Below, piece after piece: positions 35,640 to 46,640 of a stretch of 64,000 bases of DNA. Origin of the DNA: Monoplex corrugatus (taxonomy: Eukaryota > Mollusca > Gastropoda > Littorinimorpha > Ranellidae); the NCBI GenBank assembly GCA_030674185.1, contig CM060305.1:169615995-169679994 (forward strand). Reading direction: 5' to 3'. Position numbers and translations under genes: made by a program. The notes under the pieces are model-generated. The model was given only the letters and a program-made list of their open reading frames with translations. It did no database searches and was not told the DNA's origin. How positions within the stretch are numbered: the first letter of the stretch is position 1; every line of letters begins with the position of its first letter.

Positions 35640-36290
35640 CACGAGGTCTGTGTTCTTGCTAGGTGACACATGGCCAATGTATTTTAGTCTTATTGATGCC
35701 TGTTAATAATTTTCTGCAGGTGTCAAGTTCTTCCAGGACACTTCCTGTCCATTTGACACATAGAAGTCACTCGTAAAACCACATCTCTACTGCCTCAATT
35801 CTTTTGCAATCAGCTTTTCAAGAATCCAGGCTTCGCAGCCATAAATCCTGAATGGCCAGATCAAACATTTTAAAAGTTTAATTTTCAGGCCATTTGGTAT
35901 GCCTCTGTCTTTCCAGGTATTGTTGAGTTGGACCAATTTTTACTTTGTCATTCCAATTCTTATTTTGATGTCTTTGGAGCAGGTTCCATCATGAGTCTTT
36001 ACAGAACCAAGATATTTAAAATCTTTAACATTTTCTAAAGGAACGTTATTAATTGTCATGATCATTTTCAGTGTCTTTGACTTTAATATGTAGCACTTTT
36101 GTTTTCTTGGCGTCAAGTTTAGGCCAGCCTTTTTGCCTGCCGCATCCAACCTGTATTGAATTCTTTTCATACTGGTAATATTGTCTGCTAATAGAACAGT
36201 ATCACTGGCATAGCGCAGGTTTGTAAGGTTTACCCCTCCTATTTTATACCCATGTATTATCAGCATGCAACCTTGTCCAACTCCCCTGTG
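35640..36290 (-). pseudogene. LINE reverse-transcriptase fragment (family C)
   Basis: The minus strand encodes LRYASDTVLLADNI (the YADD box, Asp changed to Ser), then LDAAGKKAGLNLTPRKQK, VKDFKYLGSV, and further on IYGCEAWILEKLIAKRIEA and EMWFYE in a broken frame. This is the palm-to-thumb part of an APE-type LINE polymerase. It is 5' truncated and mutated. Confidence 0.8.
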
Positions 36291-37875
36291 GCTGTTGAAA
36301 AATTCACATTTCTGACTGTTCCATCTAACTGTAGTCTTTTGGTCTTTGTATAGTGAGGCAATTAATGAAATGAAATGTTATGAAAGCCCATTCTGACTAC
36401 TGCACTGAATATGCGGAAATGAATGACTATCATAACCGTTGCTATGTCTATGAAGGTGACAAAAGTTCTCTTTAAGTGCTTTTTGTTTTCTCTCTGAGTA
36501 TATATAATACAAATAACATGTCAGTTGTGCGCCTATTGGATCTGCAGCCTGCCAGGTAGTCAGATAGTTCTTCATACCTCCTGCATTTTCAAACAATTGG
36601 AGGTACAGCCACTGTAATCATTTTCATCTGAACACACATGTACAAATGTCTAACAATATTTTATCTTCATCTGGTCAACAACAACAAAATTCCATTTTTA
36701 TTCATAATCAAGAATCTCAAGTGAGCAACAAATATGCCATTTCCTAAATAAACAAATTCTGAGAAATATTCCCATTACACAAGAGGACTAACTGAAAGTT
36801 AAAGGCATGAATGAAAGAACATGAGTAATCATTGGCAGCATGCAATACACAATTCTTCTTCTTACAAATTTTATTCTAGGTATTCACAGTCCCCCTTTTT
36901 CTCCATTTCATATTTTTCTTCTTCCAGTTGCTGACAAAAGATACATTCACCTGCTTCTTTGAACTTTGTAGTTTTACGCAATCAATCACAAATTTATTTA
37001 ACACAGATTCTAATTCTTTCTTCACATTAAAGTCAAGAAAATGTGCAACACCCAAGATGCCACATTGAAGTAATGTTGAGTGTGAATAGTTCATACATTT
37101 TCATAATTTTCCCTTTCAAGTATCATCTTACAGTACATGACTAATGCTTCTAGTCTGATTCTGAAATGTTGAATTAAAATTAACTGCATTAAAGTGATAA
37201 TAGTGATTCTAAACTGTAAAATGTATGACTAGGTTCAGCAATCTGAAATGAAAACATATGTTAAGTGTGTGAAATATGCTATGAATTAAAATAAATACAA
37301 CAATTCAACATACACATGAAAAGGCACAAGCATAGCTCCGGATCCCACATGAAAAATCTTGCACTTGTGTAAATTGAAGAGGAATACATACACACAAAAA
37401 TAAACTAAAACATCAGCTTGGAAAGTGTGACACGCCTTAAAAAGAAAAACAGAAAAACAGAAAAAAAAAGGGAGACAGAGAAAGAAAAACTGGTACTACT
37501 GAAATACAACAGATTAGTAGTCTGAGACAGCTATGTGTATCAGAGCTTCCGTCTTATGCAAAATATTTTTTTAAATTTCAACTAATAGCAAAAGACTATT
37601 AGTATTAGCATATAATGATATAAATGCCAACTTGTCCCAGCAATTTTGATATATGGCACTATAAGAATGGGACACACGCGCACACACACTGACAGAGTTC
37701 AAAGCTTACTTTTCACACTGTGGGGGAAAAACAATTTTGACAAGATTTTGTGAAGATTTTACTGACTCCAAATGGAAAGCACTAGATCAATTGTCAGCAA
37801 CAGCTCGCTAACAACGAAAAGACAAAACAGGATACCAGATGAAAACAGTGTGTATTTTAAACAGAAGCTCTGGTA
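36291..37875. other. Intronic AT-rich sequence
   Basis: No supported feature. Short open frames only; CACA tract near 37676. Confidence 0.45.
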
Positions 37876-38068
37876 TTAACCCTTTGACTCCCGCACCCTG
37901 TCCACCAGCATACTGCACTGTCAACCATGTTAGCAAAACAAAAACTTAAGCCTTTGACTCCCTCACCCTATCCACCGGCTTCCTGCAGGAAGCCTGTGGA
38001 TAGGGTGAGGGAGTCAAAGGCTTAAGTTTTTGCAGTTGGTGGATAGGGTGCGGGAGGCAAAGGGTTAA
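37876..38068. mobile_element. Compound TTAA foldback element (clean copy)
   Basis: The outer element has inverted ends CCCTTTGACTCCCGCACCCT / GGGTGCGGGAGGCAAAGGG between TTAA at 37876-37879 and 38065-38068. Its centre, AAACTTAAGTTT, is split by a 72-bp foldback (37950-38021) flanked by its own TTAA copies (37946-37949 and 38022-38025). The inner arms read CCTTTGACTCCCTCACCC, then CTATCCACC. It is immediately 3' (in transcript sense) of the candidate start microexon. Confidence 0.85.
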
Positions 38069-38095
38069 AGCTTTCTGAAGAAAACGCAAGAATAC

Positions 38096-38114
38096 CTTCC
38101 TGCATCTCCTCTGT
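38096..38114 (-). CDS. TNRC6: Candidate microexon with TNRC6 start codon
   Basis: A 19-nt minus-strand exon is framed by a strong acceptor (GCATTTTTTCTGCAG) and a donor GAAG|GTATTC. It contains ATG at 38105-38103, giving Met-Gln-Glu plus one base. This phase matches the acceptor phase of the first well-supported GW exon at 34556, so the join would read M-Q-E-V-G-Q-R-P. The phase match and signals are seen in the sequence; that this is the true initiator is inference. A further in-frame exon could exist between the two. Confidence 0.35.
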
Positions 38115-38173
38115 CTGCAGAAAAAATGCGGATTAGCAGAATGTCGAGTTGATGCTCTTTCTTAACAATGAAC

Positions 38174-38207
38174 CTTGCAGGCTTTTGTACTGATCATCAA
38201 AACCAGG
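38174..38207 (-). other. Possible small exon
   Basis: After TTGTTTTGCAG the minus strand reads PGFDDQYKSLQ and then GTTCATT, a poor donor. It could be a further small exon near the candidate start microexon, or chance. Confidence 0.15.
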
Positions 38208-38954
38208 CTGCAAAACAAGGGTGAACGACACTGTAAATCAACAGTGGAAAGAACAAAACACACACAAAACCTGAAAGAGAAACAATAAACTATCAAGTCT
38301 CATGCTCAAGTTTTATTTGAAACGCAGTCATATGATACAGACACACACATACAATTTGTTCTTTTTAAACTGAGAGATTAATCAGCACAATACACAATAG
38401 CCTGAAAAACTTTCAAACTTTAGAAGTTGAAAGCTGGCTAAGGACAGACACAATTCCCTCCCAAATGTCTCCTACAATTTCCCACAACTTTAAACTAAAC
38501 TGAAAGAAAGACTGAGACAGAGAAAGTCAGACCACTGAGACTAGTGAAACAGAGAAAGTCAGACCAACAGAGAAAGTTCAAGCATAATTTACAAAACTTC
38601 AAGTGATGCCTCCAATTACCCCCGTTTGAACGCAAAAAGATGAGAATTATGATACCAGTAGTAGTCCAACAATCCACACCTTCCTATACACCATGACCAA
38701 TGACCCTTGTATTAACATTTACATTATCGTGATTATATGCTTGCCCACACTCCATGCAAAAGAGAGAGGGGGATAGGAGAAGGGGGAAATTGAAGGGTTG
38801 GTTCACTAAGGTAAAAGGCCTCTGAATAAGCGTGTTATGTACATTCTGCAAACAAACTCATCTATCAAACATAAATGGAACTCTGTCATCAATGATATTT
38901 CTTAGTCAACTGTTAGATTTCAAAGAAATGTTGACTAGACCCTATAGATAGACA
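38208..38954. other. Intronic sequence, no feature seen
   Basis: Nothing recognised apart from a local AGAGAAAGTCAGACCA duplication near 38518-38565. Confidence 0.45.
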
Positions 38955-39115
<161 letters not shown>

Positions 39116-39444
39116 TGTCAAAGTTTATTAAAATGGATGGTATCAAAACTCATCGAAATGCTTCTGTTCAACTGCTGATTCACTAATGTGGTGGCTGATA
39201 ATACATTATCAAATTCAACATATTTTCCACCAATGGCCAGATCTGTGGTTCAAAATTAATCAAGACCTATAGATCTGTCTACATCTGAGAAATCCCTGAC
39301 ACATCTTTTCAGATACCCATGAACTAGCCCTCAACGTAATTTTTTAAATATACTTAAGAAGAAAAGGGGCGAAGAAGGCTTAAAAAAGGGTGGGAAAGGG
39401 AGGCAAAGGTATTTATTTTGCACTATATTTTTCTAAATGTTTAC

Positions 39445-39506
39445 CTGTTCAAGAATTACAATCACATGAAGCCCCTGTCAAGGCCAGGCAAGAGACTGCT
39501 CGGTAC
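39445..39506 (-). other. Candidate 62-nt untranslated exon
   Basis: The minus strand shows a good acceptor (GATGTCTGTGCAG) ending at 39507 and a good donor (ACAG|GTAAAC) at 39445. All three frames contain stops, so it can only be untranslated. It may be a leader exon of TNRC6, lying between the candidate first exon and the coding exons. It could equally be a chance pair of splice signals next to a LINE tail. Confidence 0.2.
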
Positions 39507-39539
39507 CTGCACAGACATCAGCACATCAATCAATCACAA

Positions 39540-40005
39540 ATAAAATAGAATAATAATAATAATTACAGTATTTATATGGCACCAAATCTTGACAATTCAA
39601 ATCAAAGTGCACTCATGCACCAGAAATACACATACAATTGACAAAGACCACCCTACAACATTTAATACACAGACTGAGGGAAAGAAGAATTCATTGTTTT
39701 GAAAAGAGGTTGGTTTTTAAACTTGCATTCAAAGAAGAAAGGACAGGTGCTATGCAAAGGCAGAGCGGTCTATTCCAGGCTGACAGTACTGAGACAGCAA
39801 AAGAAGCTGGCAAACACTTGATAAGTTTAAATCTTGGAACCTGAAGGGAAAGAGTGTCTGAACTGAGCGCAAGGTGTGAGCTGGCATACAAATATTGATG
39901 CTGTCGCAAAGATATGATGGAGCAGACTTGTGAATAGATTTGTAACACAAGATATACCAGAATAAAACTATTAAAAGCCACATAGGCATACACTGATTTA
40001 GCAAC
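39540..40005 (-). pseudogene. LINE 3' end (CR1/L2/jockey-like)
   Basis: Minus-strand frames give SLRQHQYLYASSHLALSSD, then VPRFKLIKCLPASFAVSVLS and AWNRPLCLCI. This is the usual last segment of these polymerases (VPR.K....FS..GP.LWN.LP). It is followed by the non-coding tail with ATTTGGTGCCATATAAATAC and an (ATT)n tract ending near 39540. Confidence 0.75.
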
Positions 40006-41102
40006 TTTTATTAGTTTTAATCAAATTAAGCAATGAGACCAAACTTTTTTTTTTTTTTTTTTTTTCAATTCATCTCTTTATTCAAGTTATGCTGCTTAAA
40101 GTTACACTTACAGACCCCAGACCAAGTTAGAGCCAAGTCCATGATCACTATCTGGACATTCACCATGCCAATGAAAAAGGTAGAAGATAAAAAATTATCA
40201 CACATCTGATATTTTATAACACCACAAGTTTAAAAAAAGTGTTGATACAGTAAAATATCCTACTAAAAATGGATCTTTTCTGCGCTGAAATCATATCAAA
40301 TGAAAGAAACCGACTTCTCTTCAGAAAGCAAAAACATTTTCTGCTCCAAGTTGTGACAAACACACACTATATATATCAGTATATGTTGAAAAAGCATCAC
40401 TAAAAATGTAAGCCATGGAGGAATGTACAGCATGGCAGTGATGTAACAAATGTTACAGTCAGCAATTTTGAAAATTTTACATGACCCTCATTTTTTACCA
40501 TCTGATCCCTTACGGGTCAATTTCACCTTTACTTAAAAATTGTACAGGGAACAACATGCTGCTTCATCCACATTGCAGGCAGCATATTGCTGCTCAGTCT
40601 GCTATTTCATCTTCAGTGGCCATGAATGCTGAGTATTTTCATATAAGTCACCAAATACAGACACAGCTTACAGGATCTTAAATTCAAATATATGCTGGAC
40701 AGCATGTCTTTTTCTGTGGACGGATCCTGCATATTTGCAAGATACTAGAGGTCTATCAATAACTGCCATGCATTTCCTGCAAATCCTGCTCAAACAGTCT
40801 CGAACATTTCATCAGTCTCCATAAGCCTCATTGCTCGTTTGGTTCGATTTAGGCAAAAAGAAGCGAGTTATATTGGCAAAGGAAGTTACTGTGTTGAACA
40901 CTGCTTCAAGCAGTTCCAAACCCAATCCAACGAAATCCAGAGTTCAGATGTCTCTGCTAATGATCAGTGCTTGTTTTTCAATTTTCTTTAAAATTAAACA
41001 ATGCAGGGCATTATTTTATGAAAAAAATATTCTTTATTTTCCATATCTGGGTGTCAAAAAATGTCTGCGAGTTCTAAACAAAAATACTTCTTTCAAATAA
41101 TC
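40006..41102. other. Intronic sequence, no feature seen
   Basis: A poly-T run lies at about 40046-40065. No exon or classified repeat recognised. Confidence 0.45.
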
Positions 41103-41161
41103 ACAGCAAACCACTCATTACAGAGCACTGAGCAGCAAACCACTCATTACAGAGCACTGAG
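41103..41161. repeat. Tandem duplication of ~30 bp
   Basis: AGCAAACCACTCATTACAGA plus GCACTGAG occurs twice in a row. Confidence 0.95.
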
Positions 41162-41404
41162 ATTTCTTTCCACCCTCTTTAATAACATTTCTTTTATTTG
41201 TGTACAAAAAATTCAGACTGCCAGATAATGTATACTGCAGACTATAATAACTTAAATATGTTAGGTCACACTCTCAGTGCTCACTTTAGCTTTTAAAAAA
41301 AAAAGCCCAAGCTCAAGTGATATTCTACACATGTGTAAACTAGCAAGTCTGCTCACACTGACTTGAAAGATCAGGATTTAATCCATTCTTTACCTACCAC
41401 ACAG

Positions 41405-41490
41405 GAGCAGGAGGTACCCAGGCAGGATTAAATCCAGACCTTCCAATTGGAAGTCTGACATCTCATCCACTTGACTATTGCGTATGTCAG
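41405..41490 (-). mobile_element. SINE head (tRNA-like), minus strand
   Basis: The minus strand reads AGTCAAGTGGATGAGATGTC, then AGACTTCCAATTGGAAGGTC and TGGATTTAATCC. It corresponds to the tRNA-like head of the SINE at 55823 (GACACTGGTCTTCCAATTG..., GGTTTGAACC). The body is missing. Confidence 0.6.
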
Positions 41491-42559
41491 GTCTTTAGCA
41501 AGTCTGCTGTACAATGAATATGTCTGGTGCCATGCACCAAAACGCAAACAAAAAACAAACAAAAAAAAGAAGTGGTGCCAGCAATCAAGTAACAGGCATT
41601 TGATACCATCACAAAGCATGTGCCAAAAAAAAAGAGAGAATAAGGAACAATGAACCACATGGTGTAGTCTATTATTCAACATTACCTCATCCTTTCAATT
41701 TCCCATGAAACCAGAAGATGTTCTGAGACAGACGGACAAATTAGGTAAAGTTTGCTAAAATTCTGTTTGGGTATCCCATTCTTTTTGCCAGACACTTTTA
41801 ACATAGTATACATTTCAGATTTCAAGACAATGTGGGGATTATCAGAATTGGACAGTTTACATCTGATGATTATTTTGGCTAGCTGGTTCACACAAACTCG
41901 CCTCAAATGCCAATATGACTGTGATGAAAGATTCACTGAAATTTGTCAATACCACCAGCCAAATCACTTTTCAGTACTATTAGTATTACACTTACCAACA
42001 CATCCTTCTAAAGTTTCAAACATGCGGAGTTTCAATATTCCCACATGAATATAAAACAGTCTTACTTCAATTTCATGTTGTCTAGCGACTAACATGACAG
42101 CCAATCACATTTTCGTCGAAAATTATTTAAAATATTAAGACCAAATAATGACCTTGCAGTCTGATAATGAAGATACTTTTTCCAGACTTTTCACCTGTCT
42201 TCATCATTTCTACCAATGCAAGAATGAACCACCAGTTTAAAAAAAAAAAAAGAATGGATAAGACACAAAAAAACAAAATAAAAGCTGTTTCTACCCTTAT
42301 TTGTAGTATAAATTTAATCTTTTTTAACGACTGCTATTAACATTTTTGTGGGCCCAATGGTAATACAGTAACATGCCAAACAAATGGACAGACATTAAAA
42401 TATCACTGTCAAAAAGCTCATGCGTATATAATAAATTTAAGGCTGCTACTTCTGTCATGTCTTGCCACATTCTCTCAAGCGATCAATATGATGATACTGA
42501 CCTGGATTACAAATGCAGAATTCTACTTGTACTACTACTAGGTTACCAAGATATAGATT
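41491..42559. other. Intronic sequence, no feature seen
   Basis: AT-rich. Short open frames only. Confidence 0.45.
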
Positions 42560-43457
42560 TCCCAAGGAGTTGAAGGAAGAAGAAGATGTCAAAAGAGTGC
42601 AGAAGGCAGTCCAGCAAGGTCAACAGGGGCAATGGACAACATGGGACAGTGCACTCCAAAGAAGTCTCAGCTGGAACGATATGTGGCACATGGCTCCTCT
42701 AAGGATAAGCTTCCTCCTCAGATCTGTATATGACCTGCTCCCCTCGAATGCAAACTTAGTGAAATGGGGGAAAGCAGACGACCCAGCATGTCCGCTCTGT
42801 CAGAAGAAACAAACAGTGGAACATGTCCTAAGCTCTTGCAAAGTAGCGCTAGCCCAAGGAAGGTATACATGGAGGCACAACCAAGTTCTGAAAGTGATCA
42901 CAGATGTGGTTAGCGAAAAAACCATGACCCCAAATGCACCAATTGCTATGACAACGTTCTACAAAGCAGGAGGGAAACAGGTCTGGCCCGAAAGGGCTAT
43001 GACAACCAGCACATTGCCAAAGGGTCTTCTGGATGGAGCAGTCGACTGGGAGTGTACAGCAGACCTCCCAGAGTGGAGAAATTACCCAGATGTCATCAGC
43101 AAGACAGGCATGAGACCAGACATCGCTCTCCACTCTGACTCCTCGAAACAAGTGATTCTGATAGAACTCACTGTGCCATACGAAAGCAGAATGGAAGAAG
43201 CACATATCTACAAGACCGAAAAATACGCCGGTCTTGCCAGCACCCTGAAGAAAGCAGGTCTGCGGGTCAAAATCTTCGCCATAGAGGTCGGGGCAAGAGG
43301 GTTTGTGGGCACCTCCGCTTATGATCTCATGAAACAACTCGCCATTTCTGGGAAGAAGAGGACTAGAGCCCTTAAAGCGATGGCAGAGGCAGCAGAAAGG
43401 AGCTCAAGCTGGATCTGGGCAAGGAGGAACCAAAAAAGTGAACTTCATAAGGATTAA
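42560..43457 (+). pseudogene. C-terminal part of a LINE with restriction-like endonuclease
   Basis: A continuous frame of about 300 codons begins near RFPKELKEEEDVKRVQ. It contains a CCHC finger (CPLCQKKQTVEHVLSSC) followed by MRPDIALHSDSSKQVILIEL and TVPYESRMEEAH, YKTEKYAGL. The R-PD...(I)EL..P..E...K arrangement is the restriction-like endonuclease at the C-terminus of R2/HERO-type non-LTR retrotransposons. The tail (AAERSSSWIWARRNQ) is also typical. Finger, endonuclease and stop are intact; the reverse transcriptase is missing by 5' truncation near 42560. Clade assignment is from memory and approximate. Confidence 0.75.
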
Positions 43458-43478
43458 ATTCCCTACAGATGATGTGTG

Positions 43479-43573
43479 CCCCGTTAGCACATTGGTAAAA
43501 CCGCGTACCGCAGTTCTGAAGCGCAGAATCGCCCAGGTTCGATCCCCGGCGTGGGAAAAAAAAAAAAAAAATA
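43479..43573 (+). repeat. tRNA-like sequence with poly-A tail
   Basis: GCCCCGTTAGCACATTGGTA resembles a tRNA A-box region, and GGTTCGATCCCCGGCGTGGG contains a perfect B-box (GGTTCGATCC) and T-arm. Pairing in the acceptor stem is poor, so it is a tRNA-derived pseudogene or SINE. It is followed directly by about 16 A. It lies between the LINE stop codon and a hairpin at 43573-43699. Confidence 0.6.
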
Positions 43574-43699
43574 GACAACAGCAGAAGGGCATCCAGGAGT
43601 CATGACCTGGATGTGGCCCGGCCCCCGAGAGTGTAAGGAATTCAGGGCCGAAACACTTGTCTAAAGGGGGTTACTTCTCTGAAGACCTTCTGTTGTCTA
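43573..43699. repeat. Inverted repeat (TAGACAACAG... hairpin)
   Basis: TAGACAACAGCAGAAGG on the left is complementary, apart from one extra base, to CCTTCTGTTGTCTA on the right. The enclosed ~100 bp are GC-rich (GTGGCCCGGCCCCCGAG). It may be the original 3' UTR of the upstream LINE. Confidence 0.65.
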
Positions 43700-45415
43700 G
43701 CTCTCCCTAGAGTTTCTTTCTACCCAAGACAGAAAACGCTTGCCGAAAATACTAAGGTAACATTAATCGCAAGTTGTTCTTTCCAAAAAATAAAAACTGT
43801 CTCTTGGTTCTACAGTATTCCTCTTTTGGTTGAAAACATTGACACTGCACATGACCAAGCAAAAATGTTTTAATTTATGCTTTGTACATATATATGGATG
43901 AAGATGTTCCCATTTAATAATAAAAATCATGTTTCCTACAGAAATTTCTTTGTCATGACATCAATACAAATAATACACATTACAAAGAATGAACACACAC
44001 ATTACATCTTGCAACATTCAATAACATTAATCTCACTGGGCCTGCCAGAAAACCTTCAAATAAAGAGGAAATTTTCAACTTATTAAACAGTGATTTAGCA
44101 TCAATGTAGGCTGGCTACATAGAAGGAAATCAGTCACGGTAGTGAGTTCCAAACAGAAGGCATTAGTTTAAATTTGGGCTTTAGAAAGAAAACGAAATGA
44201 TTACGATAGCACTGAATCGGATTGATCATGACGACAGGTAAGATGGGATTTATCATCAATATGAACTGATTAAACAAAATATGATATAGGCCTATAATAA
44301 AATGATATATTATTCTCATTAATTCAGCCTCATGGTCTGCATCCGATCTGGTTCAAAATCTTTTATCTGTAATAAAGTACACAGATTATTTACATGCTGT
44401 CCTTGATACACAAATAGTGTTAAGCCTATTCTTAAAAGTCTGGAGGGATGGTGCAATGACTATGCTGGTAGGGAGGCTGTTAATGAAAGTAGTCATACCA
44501 GTGAGTTCCAAATAGAAGGTACTAAAAACTTGGGCTAAACAAAACTAAATGATTTTGATGATGATGATGGCAACGATGATGAGAACAGGTAAATTAAGGT
44601 GAAGGAAAACAGATTCCGCTTTCAACAAAATCATAGTGATAAAAGCTCACACTACAAAAATCATAAATGCAGGCCTACTCACTTCAAGTTTACGAGTTTC
44701 TACTCGAGAGGCCTGCTACTCAAAAATCACTTCGTATGCACACAAAAAAATAGGCCCTAAAATGTCAAAGCAATAATGTATCGTAGACACAGAGACCTAG
44801 GCTATTTCAACTTCACAAAATCATTCTCAACTATTCCATGAATCTGACCCTGGCTAAAGTCATGAATAGGCCTACAAGATTCAGACTGAAGTCATGCAAG
44901 ATTCAGATGGACACAATTTTGTTCGTGGTCAGTCATTTTGTCAGACTGGGTGCTTTTACAGCTTGCTCTTATATTTTTAGATCTACTACTACACAGCCTT
45001 GATAAAATGTCCCATTTGTACGGTCGTGCAGTTTGGCCTGTGAATATTGTTAACTAGTACAGTAGTAGGCCTACGATTAGTGCTTGAAAGAAACACTAGC
45101 AAGACAGTTGTAGAAACTTTTTTATCGGAGGAATTTTAGAGTAGCCTATTCTATGCCATTATATAATGGTGACAAGTCTGTACTAGATTCAGCGGGCATT
45201 ACTTAGCCTTTGTGTGCAGCACTGCAGTCACACAGCACAGTCTCCAAGTACGTAGACCTTGTCCAACCGCTGAGCTCGAGCAAAAACAAAGCAAACCAAA
45301 AAAGATCAAACATACCCTACGCAGGAAAGAGAAATCAACAAACTAGGAACTTCTCTCATCGTCTGCCTCCGAGATAAACTCTACCCAGATTCATGTGCAC
45401 TATATGTTCACAAAC
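43700..45415. other. Non-coding sequence near the 5' end of TNRC6
   Basis: No exon recognised. Short GATGATGATG tract at about 44557-44585 and several TAGGCCTA motifs. Confidence 0.45.
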
Positions 45416-45540
45416 CTGAAAGCTAATTTCCTCCCAAGTCTGTAATTAACAGCAAAACAGTCGGAGGTCCGTACAAGCGTCCATCTTGAATATAAATGGT
45501 CCCGACGACGAACATGGCGGCCAGAAAATGGCGTCAGCAA
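45416..45540 (-). other. TNRC6: Candidate TNRC6 untranslated first exon
   Basis: On the minus strand this CpG-containing segment carries GCCGCCATG- and CAAGATGG-type motifs (YY1-like), common just downstream of housekeeping start sites. It ends in a plausible donor, TTTCAG|GTTTGT, at 45416/45415. The only ATG frames are very short, so it would be 5' untranslated. The position upstream of all coding exons and on the same strand fits a TNRC6 leader. The start point is not visible; 45540 is a nominal limit. Confidence 0.3.
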
Positions 45541-46254
45541 TCCCTAACCCAAAACGCTTTTGACATAACGTCAGAAGCAAAGTTGTTTAAAGGTCATCAG
45601 AAAAAAAACACAAAATACAAATAGAAAAAAGTGTTGTGAAACAGATGTATAACATACTATAAATTTCAATCAGTCTCGTTTATTTACAAAACTAGACCAA
45701 TCACCAGTGCGCAAGTCTAGGTCAACAGCAACAGACGTAGCCGACAGTGACACAAAATTAGGTCAACTTTGCTTTCCAGTGGAGCTAGCTAAAATATTCA
45801 GATTTGATCCAAGCATGCAGTAAGATACGAATTTAACGTCAAAATCTTTATCTGATGTAATGCACAATTAATCCGATTCTATGCATGAAAAATCAAGAAC
45901 ACAACTCACCTCACCGATACACAAGGTTTTGTCACATTCCAGACAGTGTTACTGTTACTAGACTAGAGTCTAGTGCAGTTGCCGAGTTGGTCTACACGGT
46001 ATCTCAAACTGTCATATCTAGCGATTACAATTTAACAGACTGCAATTTTATCATAGATTCTGCTTGACACATGCGACACTGTTTGAAGTTGTCATAGCAC
46101 CGACTGAAAGTCATGATCCTGTTTAAGCTGTCGAAAAATCAAAATCTATGCCAGCACAAACTGAGCTCACAGGCCTTCTCGTCAGCCGGACAAGCCAAGT
46201 CGCAGTCCTGCTGCAGTCGTCAGTTGGCAAAGCTCAACACGCATCGATTTGCGC

Positions 46255-46300
46255 AGGCTCGGTAAAGTCACGTGCCCTTCATTGGTGCCTGCATCGTAAA
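46255..46300 (-). promoter_or_regulatory. Candidate upstream promoter elements (E-box, CCAAT)
   Basis: A CACGTG E-box lies at 46269-46274 and an inverted CCAAT (ATTGG on the plus strand) at 46281-46285. They sit about 0.7 kb upstream of the candidate first exon of the minus-strand TNRC6 gene. The region 45.2-46.4 kb is free of recognisable repeats and richer in CpG than its surroundings. Functional assignment is inference. Confidence 0.25.
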
Positions 46301-46589
46301 ACGGGAAACTCCCTTCGAACGTATTCGTCCCACCCCTCTACATTTATAATTGTTATTAGTTTTATGCTCGCTTTAATGTTGATTTTTTTTTTTTAAAGCG
46401 ATGTTGTTTTCTGTCAACGGGTTCGTCCGGAGAGTAAGCTTATGAAATGTAACCCATCGATTTTTTCCCCACCGTTTGCAATATAAAGTAGGCCTAATGT
46501 ATAGATCTACACCAAATTTCGGTCGAAGATCGCCTGACAAGCTTTCTGGATTGTTGCGAACTTAGTTATCGCATAAATTTAGAATGGAA

Positions 46590-46640
46590 CGTGCAGCCAG
46601 AGATGTGGGTCACACAGACATAGAATAATTAAAAAACGAC
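46590..46640 (-). repeat. Repeat scrap related to LINE family A 5' region
   Basis: GTGCAGCCAGAGATG, GGTCACACAGACATAGAATA and ACGACAGAG match, with few changes, the stretch 51316-51370 at the far (5') side of the family A LINE. Confidence 0.6.
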
